Assembly: GCF_050003625.1 (NCBI RefSeq)
Contig: NC_134399.1
Location: 148,608,473-148,672,472 of the forward strand
Source: Haematobia irritans
Taxonomy: Eukaryota; Arthropoda; Insecta; Diptera; Muscidae
Length of the DNA stretch: 64,000 nt
Direction of reading: 5' to 3'
The notes beneath the pieces were generated by a model, which was not told the origin of the DNA, did not search any database, and saw nothing but the letters and a program-made list of their open reading frames with translations. A program made the position numbers and the translations under genes. Below are positions 1-12,480 of this stretch, piece by piece. Every line of letters begins with the position of its first letter. Within the stretch, counting starts at the first letter, position 1.

Positions 1-150
1 CCATTAAAAGTATGAAAAAACCAAGTTATAAAAGATTGAATTAAAAGAACTGGGTAGTTAAAATAAAGAACATCATTGGGAGTACATCTTCTGGAAGTGC
101 TTTTAAAGTTGTGCCTTTGAAAGAACTTCCAAAGGTATAAAAATTAAGTA
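1..150 (+). repeat. 3' fragment of V-family TIR element
   Basis: This stretch matches the last ~140 bp of the complete V element at 47701-48740 (shared blocks include ATTGAATTAAAAGAAC and AAGTTGTGCCTTTG). It lacks the terminal TTTTGCTGGG and is cut by the window start. It is non-coding. Confidence 0.7.
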
Positions 151-159
151 CTTCATATA

Positions 160-480
160 GATTTCATAACCTCCCCCTCGTCCAAAATGAATTTCATGAT
201 AAACGGAGAATTTTAATTTTTTCACCACACTTCAAAACTCGGGAAAACTGGTCGACCTCTCCTAGAAAATATCAAAACATCAGGTATTAAATTCATAACA
301 TCCCCACGTCCGCATTACCTTTCAAGTAAATCTGAAATTTTTAATTTTTTTCGCTATACTTAGAAAATGGAGATCGACCTCCCCGACCAGATATTGAACA
401 ATAATGTAGCGGATCACCCATAACATTCTCTGAAACGTAAATCGGAAACGTACACAAACTTTTTCAGTTTTCAAGCCAAA
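160..480. repeat. Degenerate tandem repeat, ~125-129 bp unit
   Basis: The block TTCATAAC...CCCC...GACCTC...GACCAG recurs at 163, 292 and (as CCCATAAC) 417, so the unit is about 125-129 bp with strong divergence. No reading frame is kept. It abuts the start of a family A element. Confidence 0.5.
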
Positions 481-504
481 AACCAGCTTGATTTCACGGT
501 TACT

Positions 505-2173
505 TTTTATACCCTCCACCATAGGATGGGGGGTATATTAACTTTGTCATTCCGTTTGTAACACATCGAAATATTGCTCTAAGACCCCATAAAGTATATA
601 TATTCTGGGTCGTGGTGAAATTCTGAGTCGATCTGAGCATGTCCGTCCGTCCGTCCGTCTGTTGAAATCACGCTAACTTCCGAACGAAAAAAGCTATCGA
701 CTTGAAACTTGGCACAAGTAGTTGTTATTGATGCAGGTCGGACGGTATTGCAAATGGGCCATATCGGTCCACTTTTACGTATAGCCCACATATAAACGGA
801 CCCCCAAATTTGCCTTGCGAGGCCTCTAAGAGAACCAAATTTCATCCGATCCGGCTGAAATTTGGTACATGGTGTTAGTATATGGTCTCTAACAACCATG
901 CAAAAATTGGTCTACATCGGTCCATAATTATATATAGCCCCCGTATAAACCGATCCCCCGATTTGGCTTGCGAGGCCTCTAAGAGAAGCAAATGTCATCC
1001 GATCCGGCTAAAATTTGGTACATGGTGTTAGTATATGATCTCTAACAACCATGCAAAAAGTGGTCCATTTCGGTCCATAATTATATATAGCCCCCATATA
1101 AACCGATCCCCCGATTTGGCTTGCGAGGCCTATAAGAGAAGCAAATTTCATCAGATCCGGCTGAAATTTGGTACATGGTGTTAGTATATGGTCTCTAACC
1201 ACTATGCAAAAATTGGTCGAAATCGGTCCATAATTATATATAGCCCCCATATAAAATGATCCCCAGATTTGTCCTCCGGAGCCCCTTGGAAGAGCAAAAT
1301 TCATCGGATTCGGTTGAAATTTGGTACGTGATGTTAGTATATGGTATCCAACAACCATGCATGAATTGGTTCATATCAGTCCATAATTATATATAGCCCT
1401 CATATAAACCGATCCCAAGATTTGACCTCCGGAGCCCCTTGGAAGAGCAAAATTCACCCAATCCGGTTGAAATTTGGTACGTGGTGTTAGTATATGGTCT
1501 CTAACAACCATTCAAAAATTGGTTCATGCTGGTGTTAATTATATAACCCCCATTTAAACCAATCCCCAGATTTGACCTCCGGAGCTCTTAGAGGACCAAA
1601 ATTCATCGGATCCGGTTAAGATTTGGTACTTGGTGAAATTTTGTACATTGTGCAGTATATGGCCGCTAACAACCATGCCAAAATTGGTCCATATCCGTCT
1701 ATAGTTATATATAGCCGATCCCCAAAAGTAAAAAAAATTTATTTCTATAGAAAATTTTGTCAAAATGTTATTACTATAGAAAATTTTGTCAACATTTTAT
1801 TTCGATAGAAAATTTTGTTTAAATTTTATTTCTATAGAAAATTTTGTCAAAATTTTATTACTATAGAAATTTTTGTCAACATTTTATTTCTATAGAAAAT
1901 TTTGTCAAAATTTTATTTCTATAGAAAATTTTGTCTAACTGAATTATATAGTATTTAATCGACCTTTTTTTGTTTAATATATACTCCGTATGGACTAACT
2001 TACAATTAAGTAGACGACGTTAAGAAGTTTTAAGAAACCTTGCCATCAGCAAGTGTTACCGCAACCCAAGTAATTCGATTGTGGATGGCAGTCTTTAGTA
2101 GAAGTTTCAATGCAATCCATGGTGGAGGGTACATAAGCTTCGGCCTGGCCGAACTTACGGCCGTTTATACTTG
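505..2173 (+). mobile_element. Family A DINE-1/mini-me-like element (A1), with 29-bp satellite
   Basis: The 5' end is TATACCCTCCACCATAGG with an imperfect palindrome closing on GGGGGGTATA. Next come a TA-rich tract (~595), the core TTCTGGGTCGTGGTGAAATT and a (GTCY)n block at ~638-660. Tandem 153-bp monomers follow, with GAAATTTGG in register at 855, 1008, 1161 and 1314. A 29-bp AT satellite occupies ~1730-1945. The 3' end has the GC hairpin and ...TATACTTG. There is no coding capacity. The layout matches Helentron-associated DINE-1 elements, and the family assignment is inference from structure. Confidence 0.85.
1730..1945 (+). repeat. 29-bp AT-rich tandem repeat
   Basis: About seven copies of a 29-bp unit built around the palindrome TTTCTATAGAAA, with an ATTTTGTCAAAATTTTATT spacer. 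The same satellite recurs at 9650-9940, 16930-17110 and 44205-44425. Three of the four occurrences are inside family A elements, just before the 3' end module. Confidence 0.85.
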
Positions 2174-2934
2174 TTTAAATTAATTAATTCAGAAATAGAA
2201 AACCGATTCGCAATAAATTCCTCGGATATTTTCCATTCATTATTTGACAATACTTGATAAAAGTGTAATCGTCTTCATATAAATTTTTGTACTTTGTTTT
2301 GGTGAAAAAAACCGAACATAGAACTCACCTTTAAGGAGAAAATTTTTCATTTAATGAACAAATCTATGATCGGTCTAACCGTTATCGACCTTACCATCAT
2401 CAAGAACAGATCCATTTAAGGTCTGCAGCCCACTTCTAAAGACGATAAATGATTCATCTCCTCCTTAGCATAGGCAAGTTAGTTTAACGTTGTTTTAACC
2501 CATAATAATGGATTAAATTACATTGTGGTTAAGGAAAATTTAGATAATTCCAAATTCATTCTGTTAAAAGGAAGGAAATTTTCTACTGCGTATAAATAAG
2601 ATCATTACTAGCCCATAAATGTTAATTGCCGGTACTTCAATGTGGGAGGGTCCAGAGAATCACAATACAGTATTGCAACCAGGTGACTCAATTTGCCTAA
2701 TGCCATAAAAAGCCATAAAAGTTCTCTACTATTCACAGTAAAATGGGAGACGTTAAGCAGTAACACTCCAAGCCAACATAAAACGAAAAACATTTCAGTA
2801 AGGAGCTAAGGAAAATGACACAAACGTAAATATCAATTTAAACCAAAGTGGAATGAATGTGCATGATGGCCCACAGGAATCTTCAAATGCTAGAATGTAC
2901 CCCAGGAATTCGTGTTTCTTTTCACACGCAAAAA
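2174..2934. other. Unassigned AT-rich DNA
   Basis: I see no gene, tandem repeat or recognisable element end between A1 and D1. Reading frames are short and look random. Confidence 0.5.
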
Positions 2935-3239
2935 AATAATTCTTTCCTCCCAAACGAAATTTTAGACAAACAAAGTTCGTTTCTCATTTGCTTTTCGCTG
3001 TAAGGAAGTGTATTTGGAAGAAAAGTATATACTTTTTGTGATAAACGTTTATTCTTTTCCAGGATGTAAAAACAATTTCATAAAGACTAACTCAAAAAAA
3101 TTTTTTTTCTGGCTAATTGCATTTTCCCTCACATCTTTCTCACTTCCACGAAGATTTTTAGTTCTTAGCACCTTTTTCTGTAATACAAACAATGTAGAAG
3201 AAATTATACAATTTTATAAATTTTTAAAATTTTTGTACC

Positions 3240-3315
3240 TTTCGCCTGGACGGAGAATCGAACCGCGGACCATGCACTTTGTAAGCCAACACACTAACCA
3301 CTGAGCTATGTACCT
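3240..3315 (-). repeat. tRNA-like module in D1 (A and B box)
   Basis: On the minus strand there is an A-box-like TAGCTCAGTGGTTAG (3294-3308) and a B-box-like GGTTCGATTCTCC (3252-3264). The T stem has a mismatch and the acceptor ends do not pair, so this is a tRNA-derived SINE-type promoter relic, not a tRNA gene. The same module is on the plus strand at 32449-32521 and 27143-27218. Confidence 0.65.
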
Positions 3316-3426
3316 GTTATAGTCATCAATAGATAAATATCCATATAAGTTATATTTATATAGCATAGCTTGCGGCGCCCACGAACCGAATAAACAAAGT
3401 TTATTTAACAGAAACAAACATTTAGT

Positions 3427-3504
3427 TTGGCACCGTGGAGCAGTGGTTGCTACGTCTGACTCTCATGCCAAGGGTCGTGGGTTCGATCCCTGCTTCGACC
3501 AAAG
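3427..3504 (+). repeat. Second tRNA-like module in D1
   Basis: It contains GTGGAGCAGTGGTTGCTACG (A-box region) and GGGTTCGATCCCTGC (B box), with a plausible T stem GTGGG/CCTGC. A poly-T run follows, as expected for a pol III unit. It resembles the head of the SINE at 26781-27117. A related module is on the minus strand at 26683-26759. Confidence 0.65.
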
Positions 3505-3844
3505 TTTTTTTTTTTTTTTTTTTTTTTTTTTATATACATTCTACATATGTTCGGAAGATTCCGAAAAAAAATGTTCAACATTACATTGTACTATATTAAA
3601 TTTTGAACTGTAAAATGTGTTTTATTAAAGACCAAAAGTCAGAAAAGAACAGTGTTTGATATAAACGAAATGGACTCCGTTGTTGTTTCAAAAATAACTT
3701 TTTTTATTGAAAAAATAAAAAAATTGTAACAAACGAATTTTTTTGTTGATAAAAGTTTAAAATTTTCGAAGCAATTCAAAAAACTCTAACAAAAGAAAAA
3801 CGTTTTCGGTACACGTTTTCCAAACGTTTTTTTTTCTTTGCGTG

Positions 3845-4540
3845 CATTTTTCGCCTACTCACTTTTAAGCCAAGGGATTTGGCTAATTTCCCAGCAATCG
3901 CGTAATAGTCAGTAGGAATATGGCAAAACAAAAATATTGGCTCGTGTAGGAACTTCGCCGTTGAAAACAAAAAAAACCTACACATATAAATTTTGTGCCA
4001 CAAGTTGAACAGTTCTTCTAAAGGTTTAAGCTTTAAGCCTGATGGTTTAAAATTTTCATCGTTTCTCCTACCCATAGTTCACACATTCGATGTAAACATT
4101 TAACAAAAATATTTTGGCTTTGGAATTCTTGGAAATTTGAGACAACCCCCTGTCAGAGGGTTTGACATCATTGTCAAAATATGTTTTGTTGCAATAAAAC
4201 ATGGATAGACTTTTAACTTAAATGCTATTTCCCAAAGAGCATACTCCTGGAAAACTGTGAAATCTAAGATTCATGTATGATTTGTGTGATTTTTTTTTAT
4301 CATCGGTATGTGGTTTTTCATCGATACAAAAAAGGATTGGCAGTAAAGTTGTACAGGTTTCATGAAGTGTGAATATGTGAAGAGAGGTTAGAATTTTAAT
4401 ATCTATAAAAGATTAAGATGAAAAAAAACATAGACAGGGGTCAATGGTGACGTGGCGCTGTCGAAAACTGTCAAAAGTAACAAAATATATTGGAACAAGT
4501 TAATGCTGGACTTTAAGCCAAATATTGGTCATACATCATT
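3845..4540. other. Unassigned AT-rich DNA
   Basis: I find no gene or repeat end here. The two short open frames lack coding features. Confidence 0.45.
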
Positions 4541-4610
4541 CACAGACTCAATCAAGTATACATACATATGTATTTTGGGTCATGGTGATATTCTGAGTCA
4601 TCCTAACGAC

Positions 4611-5971
4611 CAGCGTTGCCAGAATTGTTTCACCAAAAACCGCTAGATTTGCCCAAAAAAATAGCTAAAAAAGCTAAAAATGCTAAAAAATAGCTAGAAA
4701 AAAAAGCTAATTTTTTTTTGTATCAAAAGTCACATTTTTGATTGAAATTTAACAAACTTAAAGGCTTTATTTCACTTACAATGCATATTATTTTTATTTT
4801 AATTTCACTTCTGTGAGACTGTAACAATATCTAAGGCATTTAGCTCTGTTTGCGTATTCGATACATTTTGATTGCTATCACTATTTTTTTACTGGAAGTC
4901 CTTCGTTTTGTGGGAGCTACCTTCCCAACACCTCTATTTTATTTACTTGTTATTTTAAAATATTAAATGATCTAAGCATGCTTTGGATTTGGTAAAAAAA
5001 TGATTTGTCATTTTTTTAAATAAAATTTTAGTTTGGTTTTGAAATTGTGAAAAATTCGAAATACATTACTTTTATTTAAATTGTAGAAAATACCTATAGT
5101 TTACATTTCCCAGTAAAAACATTTTCCTTTTCTTCATGAGCTATCAAAGTGCTTTAAAATCGTGCTAACGCCAACTTAAATTTCCAAATTCAGACTCGAC
5201 TTCAAGTAGAAATTATTGTATATATACGTTTTTAAAATAAATTGTTGAAAAACATCTCTTTTTGAACGCTATTTTGGTTTGTGGTTAAGATGCAAAAACT
5301 CCTCACATTTAAAGACTATTTCATTAATTCTTCCTTCTTTCATGAAAACATACCCATTTTTAAGTTGAATCACTTAATTATAAGGACAAAACGACTTTAT
5401 CGTCTTTTGGACAAGGAAAACAGTTTATATAAATGAAATTCATAAATGCTATTATAACCAAAATTCGCGTATTTTTTCAGTGCACAAAGCTATTCACATC
5501 TACTATTTTAATTTAGTAATATCGTAATAACTTTAGAATATTATAATAACATAAAAAGGATAAACGAGTCAAATGATAATATTCCCAATAATTTACTGAC
5601 AGTTTATCTAACAAATTTGTATGGTAATAGTAGATTTAAAGTTTACGATAACTTTTATGTATATAATGAAAAAACTTTACAAGGTGTATTTGCTACAAGA
5701 ATGCCCGCATAATGGCTGGACTCATTATTAATGTTTCAGCTGAGCTTTGAAATATGTGGAAACCCTTATACTTGCAGCAAGGCTTAGATAAAAACGCCGA
5801 TTTATCCATATTTCAATAGAAACATGTCGAAAATAAAAAAAGCCAAAAATAGCTAAAAGGGTCATGAAAAAAAGCCAGAAAAAAAGCTAAAAGCTAAATG
5901 CATTTTTTTCCCGCTAAACGTCTTCAAAAAAAGCCAAATCTAGCGGGAAAAAAGCTAAATTGGCAACGCTG
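4611..5971. mobile_element. Non-autonomous hAT-like element, 8-bp TSD
   Basis: The ends are CAGCGTTGCCA... and ...TGGCAACGCTG, an 11-bp perfect inverted repeat. The element is flanked by identical 8-bp target copies CTAACGAC (4603-4610 and 5972-5979). An 8-bp duplication and a CAG-type terminus are hallmarks of hAT transposons. The interior is AT-rich, repeats the word AGCTAAAAA near both ends, includes an E-family-like stretch at ~5095-5430, and has no transposase. Confidence 0.8.
5095..5430. repeat. E-family fragment inside the hAT-like element
   Basis: It shares ordered blocks with the E elements at 27820-28475 and 44978-45541, such as GCTATCAAAGTGCTTTAAAA, ACTCGACTTCAAGTAGAAAT and GACTTTATCGTCTTTTGGAC. 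Neither E terminus is present. Confidence 0.55.
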
Positions 5972-6000
5972 CTAACGACGTCCGTCTGTTGAAATGTGCG

Positions 6001-6652
6001 TGAATGGGACTAAACAAAAATTAGTCGTGCGTGAGCAAACATCAAATTGTGTTCGTGATTTGCGTGAGTAAAATTTCTCCGAAATCACGCTCACGATTAA
6101 AATTCACGTTCACGTTCCAATTCAAGCTCACGATAAAATTCACGTTCACGATAAAATTCACATTCACATTAAAACAGAGACAGAAGAAAATCACATTCAC
6201 GAACAAACTCACGTTCACGATTCAAGCTCACCGATTTTAACCACCTTCACGGATTTTATCACGCTTAATATTTTAATAGCGTTCATTGTTTGATTGTGAA
6301 ATTTGAATTTTGCTAATGGTTCCATCGTGAGTTATGAATGTTACTTACAGATCAGTAATTGCAACGAGTCGTGAGATTTGTCGTGAATCACGCCAAGTGT
6401 CGCGTTCTGAAAATTTTCCTGAATCACGAGATTTGTCGTGAATTACGAAAATTGTGGTAAATCATGCAGGAACGTGAGGCATAAACTTTTTTCGTACGTG
6501 AGCGTGCACGAGTATAATTTTTCATTTCGTGAATTTGCGTGAATGTGAATTCCTACCTACGTGGCGTGCGTGAGTACAAATATTTCTTCGTGAATGCGCG
6601 TGAGCGTAAGTGAAATTTCATATTTCATATATATTTACTGTAATAATACCAA
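6001..6652. repeat. TCACG/CGTGA word-rich segment
   Basis: The stretch is built from dozens of scattered TTCACG, CTCACG, CGTGAG and CGTGAA words at irregular spacing. TTCACG predominates on the plus strand in the first half and CGTGA in the second half, giving a loose inverted arrangement. There is no fixed period. A related vocabulary (CGTTCACG, CGTGAACG) appears in the element at 47788-48268. Confidence 0.6.
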
Positions 6653-6653
6653 A

Positions 6654-7888
6654 CAAGTATATACGGCCGTAAGTTCGGCCAGGCCGAATCTTATGTACCC
6701 TCCACCATGGATTGCGTAGAAACTTCTATGAAAGACTGTCGTCCACAATCGAATTAATTGGGCTATAGTAATACTTAAAAATTCTTAACATCCTCTACTA
6801 AATTGTAAGTTAGTCCATACGTGGTATATATTAGACAAAAAAAGGTATGTATAGGTAAGTCTACAAACAATTACGAATCGATATGAACTTTTGCACGGTA
6901 CGTAAAAACCCGGATTTAAAATAGGGGGGTCGCTTACATGTGGGCTATATACAATTAGGAACTTGATATGGACCAATTTTTGTATGATTGGGGATCGATT
7001 TATCTGAGGGCTATATATAACTATAGACCGATAAGGACCTAGTTAGACATGGTTGTTAACGGCCATATACTAGCACAATGTACCAAATTTCATACTGACT
7101 CGGATGAAATTTGCTCCAAGTGGCTCCAAAACCAAATCTCGGGATCGTTTTATATGGTGGCTATATATTATTATGGACTGATATGGACCACTTTTGGCAA
7201 GGTTGTTAAATATCATATACTACCACCACGTACCAAATTTCAACCAGACCTCCGGTGCCTTGCTTCTCCAAAAGGCACCGGAGGTCATATCTGGGTATCG
7301 GTTTATATGGGGGCTATGTATAATTATGGACTGATGTGAACCAATTCCTGCATGGTTGTTGGATACCATATACTAACATCACGTACCAAATTTCAACCGA
7401 ATCGGATGAATTTTGCTCTTCCAAGCGGCTCCGGAGGTCAAATCTGGTGATCGGTTTATATGAGGTCTATATATAATTATGGACCGATGTGGACCAATTT
7501 TTGCATGGTCATTAGAGACCATATACTAACACCATGTACAAAATTTAAGCCGGATCGGATGAAATTTGCTTCTCTTAGAGGCTCCGCAAGCCAAATCGGG
7601 GGATCGGTTTATATGGGGGCTATACGTAAAAGTGGACCGATATGGCCCATTTGCAATACCATCCGACCTACATCAATAACAACTACTTGTGCCAGGTTTC
7701 ACGTCGATAGCTTGTTTCGTTCGGAAGTTTGCGTGATTTCAACAGACGGACGGACGGACGGACATGCTCAGATCGACTCAGAATTTCACCAGAATATATA
7801 TACTTTATGGGGTTTTAAAGCAATATTTCGATGTGTTACAAACAGAATGACAAAGTTAATATACCCCCATCCTATGGTGGAGGGTATA
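6654..7888 (-). mobile_element. Family A element (A2)
   Basis: It begins with the 3' hairpin end in reverse (CAAGTATATACGGCCGTAAG) and ends with the 5' palindromic end (CCTATGGTGGAGGGTATAAA). Between them are several 153-bp monomers and a (GGAC)n block at ~7744-7770. Both ends are present, so the copy is close to complete. There is no satellite block. Confidence 0.85.
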
Positions 7889-8061
7889 AAATTCGATTTT
7901 TAGGTTTACAACAAATCGACAACGACATTTTTTATATAGATTTGATTAGTCGGTTCTCGACTTTTCTATCTTTAGAACGAATACACACTTTCATCATAAC
8001 ATATACCCCCAAACACAAGCATACGTGTTTTCAGGATCTCTAATTGGTTACTTCCATTTTT

Positions 8062-9377
8062 ATATCCTTCACCACTACTGTGGTACTGGGTATAATAAGT
8101 TTGTGCATGTGTATGTAACGCCGAGAAATAGTGGTCATAGACCCATTTTTTAGTATACCGATCGGCTTAGAATTATATTCTGAGTCGATTTAGCGATGTC
8201 CGTCTGTCTGTCTGTCTGTCCGTCCGTCTGTCTGTATATGTAATTTTGTGTACAAAGTACAGCTCGTAGTTTAAGTCCGATCTTCCTCAAATTTGGCACA
8301 GGGCCATTTCTTGGGACAGAGACAATCGCTATTGGTTTTGGAAAAAATCGGTTCAGATTTAGATATAGCTGCCATATATATTTATCCCCGATTAGGTCAT
8401 AGTTAGCGTGTTTATCAACCGATTTTTTTGAAATACCGTACATCCAAATATTTTATGAATCTCGAAAATTTTGCAAAATATCAGCCAAATCGGTTCAGAT
8501 TTAGATATAGCTCTCATATATATCATTCGTCCGATTTACACTCATATGACCACAGAGGCCCAAAGTTTACTACCGATGTTCGCGAAATTTGGCACAGAGG
8601 GTAGAATTGACATTCTACCAATGCTTGGTAAATTTAATTGAAATCGGTTCAAATCTAGATATAGCTCCCATATATATCTTTTGTCCGATTTGAACTTATA
8701 TGGCCACAAAAGCCCAGAGTTTTGCCGTGATTTGCTTCAAATTTTGCACAAGGGGTACGTTTATTAGTATCGTTAAGTGTGTAAAATTTTGGTTCAGATT
8801 TAGATATAGCTCACATATATATCTTTCGCCCGATTTGGACTTATATGACATGTAAGTCTTTACTTCAAAATTTGGACAAGGGGTACTTTTAACGATACTA
8901 TTGTATGTGCCAAATATGGTGAAAATCGATTCAGATTTAGATATAGCTCCCATATATATCTTTCGTCCGATTTGCACTCATATGACCAGTGGGGCCAAAG
9001 TTATACTCCCATTTACGTGAAATTTCGCATAGATAGCAGAATTATTATTCTAACTATACATGTCAAATTTAGTCAAGATCTGTTCAGATTATATATATGT
9101 AGCTCCCATATATACGTACACCAGAGTTGGGGAAATATGGTAGACTGTTACACATTTTTAACCCATTTCCAATGGAAATTTCCTCCAATTAACTGGATAG
9201 CGTTAGCCGATTTAAATTTTAATTCTAGAGATTTTGCAGAAGTAAAAAAATTGTCTCCTTTATACAGCTTCCAGCAAATGTGAAGTAGTTGAGATGGTAA
9301 CACAAATTTTGGCCTACATAGGGGTGAAGGGTATAATATAGTCGGCCCCGTCCGACTTTAGACTTTACTTACTTGTT
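8062..9377 (+). mobile_element. Family B DINE-1/mini-me-like element (B2)
   Basis: The 5' end is TATATCCTTCACCACTACTG (consensus TATACCCT...AGGGTATA palindrome). A long (GTCY)n block lies at ~8198-8235. Degenerate monomers carry AGATATAGCTCCCATATATA at 8503, 8657, 8802 and 8939, spaced 154, 145 and 137 bp. The 3' end is GTCGGCCCCGTCCGACTTTA...CTTACTTG. No gene is present. A short unrelated insert may lie near 9115-9300. Confidence 0.8.
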
Positions 9378-9649
9378 TTAATTGCAGTAAAATGCAGTAA
9401 ACATACTTGTGTTGGATTACAAATAAAAACAAGTATATACGGCCGTAAGTTCGGCCATGCCGAATCTTTTGTACCCTCCACCATGGATTGCATAGAAACT
9501 TGTACTACATACTGTCATCCACAATCGAATTGCTTGGCCTTGCCGATGGCAAGGTATCTTAAAACTTCTTAACACCGTTTTCTCAATTGTAAGTTAGTCC
9601 GTACGGGGGATATATTAAAAAAAATAAATAAGTATATAATTCAGTTTGA

Positions 9650-9940
9650 CAAAATTTTCTACATAAAATAAAATTTTCACAAAATTTTCTGTAGAAATAC
9701 AATTTTGACAAAATTTTTTATAGAAATAAAATGTTCACAAAATTTTCTATAGCAATACAATTTTGACAAAATTTTCTATAGCAATAACATTTTGATAAAA
9801 TTTTCTATAGCAATAACACTTTGATAAAATTTTCTATAAAAATAAAATCTTGACAAAATTTTGTATAGTAATAAAATTTTGACAAATTTTCTATAGAAAT
9901 AAAATTTTGACAAAATTTTCTATAGAAATAAAATTTTAGT
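9650..9940 (-). repeat. 29-bp AT-rich tandem repeat in A3
   Basis: About ten copies of the palindrome-centred 29-bp unit (TTTCTATAGAAA core), reverse-complemented relative to A1. It is at the same place in the element as in A1 and A10. Confidence 0.85.
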
Positions 9941-10243
9941 AGATATGGACCAATTTTTTAATGGTTGTTAGAGACCATATACAAACACCACGTACCAAAT
10001 TTCAACCGGATCGGATGAAATTTGCTCCTCCAAGAGGCTCCGCAAGCCAAATCTGAGCGTCGGTTTATATGGGGGCTATACGTAAAGGTGGTCCGATATA
10101 GCCCATTTGCAATACCATCCGACCTACATAAATAAAAACTATTTGTGCCAAGTTTCAAGTCGATAGCTTGTTTCGTTCGGAAGTTAGCGTTATTTCAACG
10201 AACGGACGGATATGCTTAAATCGACTCAGAATTTCACCACGAC

Positions 10244-10637
<394 letters not shown>

Positions 10638-10689
10638 TTTATGGGGTCTTATAGCAATATTTCGATGTGTTACAAATGGAATGACAAAT

Positions 10690-11097
10690 ATTTATGGGCA
10701 ATTCCTAAATTAATATATGTTTGCATCCACACATATTATATTTAGAAAATGTTAAGTTCAAAACCTACACAGAAAAAAGTAAAGTATTTTTATAGGAAGA
10801 ATGAACTATGTCGTGCGAAAATTGAACTAAATTATACTGCACGGTTTGAGATTTCCACAAAGTGTCGATAAATCCAGGAAAATGTAATATCCTTTTGTAC
10901 TTTTTAACTACAACTCACGAAATTACCCCCTCTAATTGGAGAAAAGATGAACTAAAAGTAAAGAAGAAAATCATTGGCGCCAAATCATGACCATTTCAAC
11001 CATATAGTAGTTAATTCTTACTATTTTTTGGAAACATGTTATGCTAGTTTATGAACATTATATGCTTGCATTTAAAAATAATGTGTTTTTCGTCCGT
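10690..11097. mobile_element. P-family AT-rich element (P1), partial
   Basis: The stretch CTAAATTAATATATGTTTGC matches the reverse complement of P2 around 46440-46490. The right end TTTTTCGTCCGTGTG resembles the P2 left terminus CACGGATGAAAAA. The junction with A3 has removed the A3 5' end. No gene is present. Confidence 0.5.
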
Positions 11098-12004
11098 GTG
11101 CTCACAACTTTAGCCATGGTCAAATTTGGCCAAGAATTGATGTCCTATCTGCGGTATTCTCATAAATTGGGTTAGAACTAAAGGTGTGTACATGATACGA
11201 AATTTGCGTTCATGTTTTCAGTCAGGCCCCTTAGGTAAATTATTCATAATTACACAAAATCTTTGAAGTAAACATTTTCAAAGATAATAAATTTTCCATA
11301 GTACTTGTAAAATGTTCCAAGAAACACTAGTTCGATAGCATTACCCAGTATTTCTTTATTCTTACAATTGAAAATGGTCCCTAGTCTTTCCTTACAATCA
11401 ATTAAGTAACCCAATGAACTCATATTATGGCTTTGGAGAGCTCTAAAATTTTATATCAAATTGTTATAATATCCTTCTACTAAAACATTCATATTAATGG
11501 TGAGCATACGCGAACAAAGGATAGTTCCACCAACCAATACGTGAACATCGCACGCACAAATAAAAACATTCAAATGAATTGTCCTCGCACAAGCAAACGT
11601 TAAAGAAAACAAAGTTGAAAGTACTGACTGGCTCTTTGTGTGATGTCGGATGTTTGCATTTCAATTTCAAGTTCAGGTGCGAGGATAAACATGATGCCTC
11701 CTCCCATACATACGCACTCACAACAAGGATGTGCCCAGATGCATTCATTGTCGTTATGGCCCCTGGTAATGGGTATGGGTGTACGTATATTCAACAGTAG
11801 AATTCATGAAGGATACTTGTTGGGCGAGAGAGCAATGCTGTGACATGCGCTCAAATTCGAATTTCGAAAATGAAAGCTTTTGAGAGAGGGAATAATATTA
11901 GAGAGTGAAAGAGTATGTAAGAATATGTTTGGCTTGAATTCACATTCAACTGGTATTACCATTTGCATAAATCATATCGTTTTCTTACCAATTTTAAGAA
12001 ATTA
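11098..12004. other. Unassigned DNA, locally higher GC
   Basis: The part at ~11490-11850 is more GC-rich and less repetitive than its surroundings and has several overlapping short frames on both strands. None has a convincing start context, splice sites or recognisable motifs. It could be unique host sequence. Confidence 0.4.
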
Positions 12005-12480
12005 TTAATGTTGTAGTTCTTGAGGAAAAAGTGAATGATACCAAAGATTTTGGAAACAAATTTTAATCTATTATTTTTTTCAGTTTTTTAAAGTCCTTTA
12101 AGTAAAAAGTCCTTTAAAATAAAGTATTGCAAAATGTGTCCTATTTTTTAACCCTTTTTTTGGTTTGCTATCAAGAGTAAAAACTGAATGATACCAAAGA
12201 TTTTGGAAACAAATTTTAATTTATTATTTTTTCAGTTTTTTTAAAGTCCTTTAAGTAAAAAGTCCTTTAAAGTAAAGTATTGAAAAATATCTCCTAGTTT
12301 TTAACCCGTTTTGGTTTGCTATTAAGATGCAAAAATACAACAATTTTAAAGAAATTTTATTAATTTTGAAGAATTTTTCCTAATTGTTAAAGACAAGATG
12401 ACCTTATTCAAACAAAAATTTCTTTTAAGCAGGAACATGCGTCTTCTATACTAAGCAGCTTGAGCATCTCAAATATCCAG
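12005..12480. repeat. E-family fragment with a 153-bp internal duplication
   Basis: GAATGATACCAAAGATTTTG...AGTCCTTTAAGTAAAAAGTC occurs twice, starting near 12031 and 12184. The second part continues into E-family blocks (GTTTGCTATTAAGATGCAAA). It is non-coding. Confidence 0.6.

Larger units (their letters stand above)
2935..3844 (+). mobile_element. Family D TIR element with two divergent tRNA-like modules (D1)
   Basis: The ends are CACGCAAAAAAATAATTC on the left and TTTTTTTTTCTTTGCGTG on the right, an inverted repeat flanked by CA/CA. Copies at 26360-27362 and 31987-32830 share the same ends and interior. Inside are two tRNA-like sequences pointing away from each other (3240-3315 minus, 3427-3504 plus). 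A poly-T run follows the second one. There is no transposase frame, so the element is non-autonomous. Two of the three copies have TA next to at least one end, which suggests a Tc1/mariner-type mobiliser. Confidence 0.75.
4541..6000 (+). mobile_element. Family A core fragment split by a hAT-like element
   Basis: The pieces 4541-4610 and 5980-6000 together read as the TA tract, the core (TTTTGGGTCATGGTGATATT, TTCTGAGTCAT) and the GTCCGTCTGTTGAAAT block of family A. They are interrupted by the element at 4611-5971. The rest of this copy is lost. Confidence 0.65.

Noticed and set aside
11494..11843. A possible gene in the GC-richer stretch
   Set aside because: Several short overlapping frames on both strands, no splice signals or motifs. 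I could not support any one.
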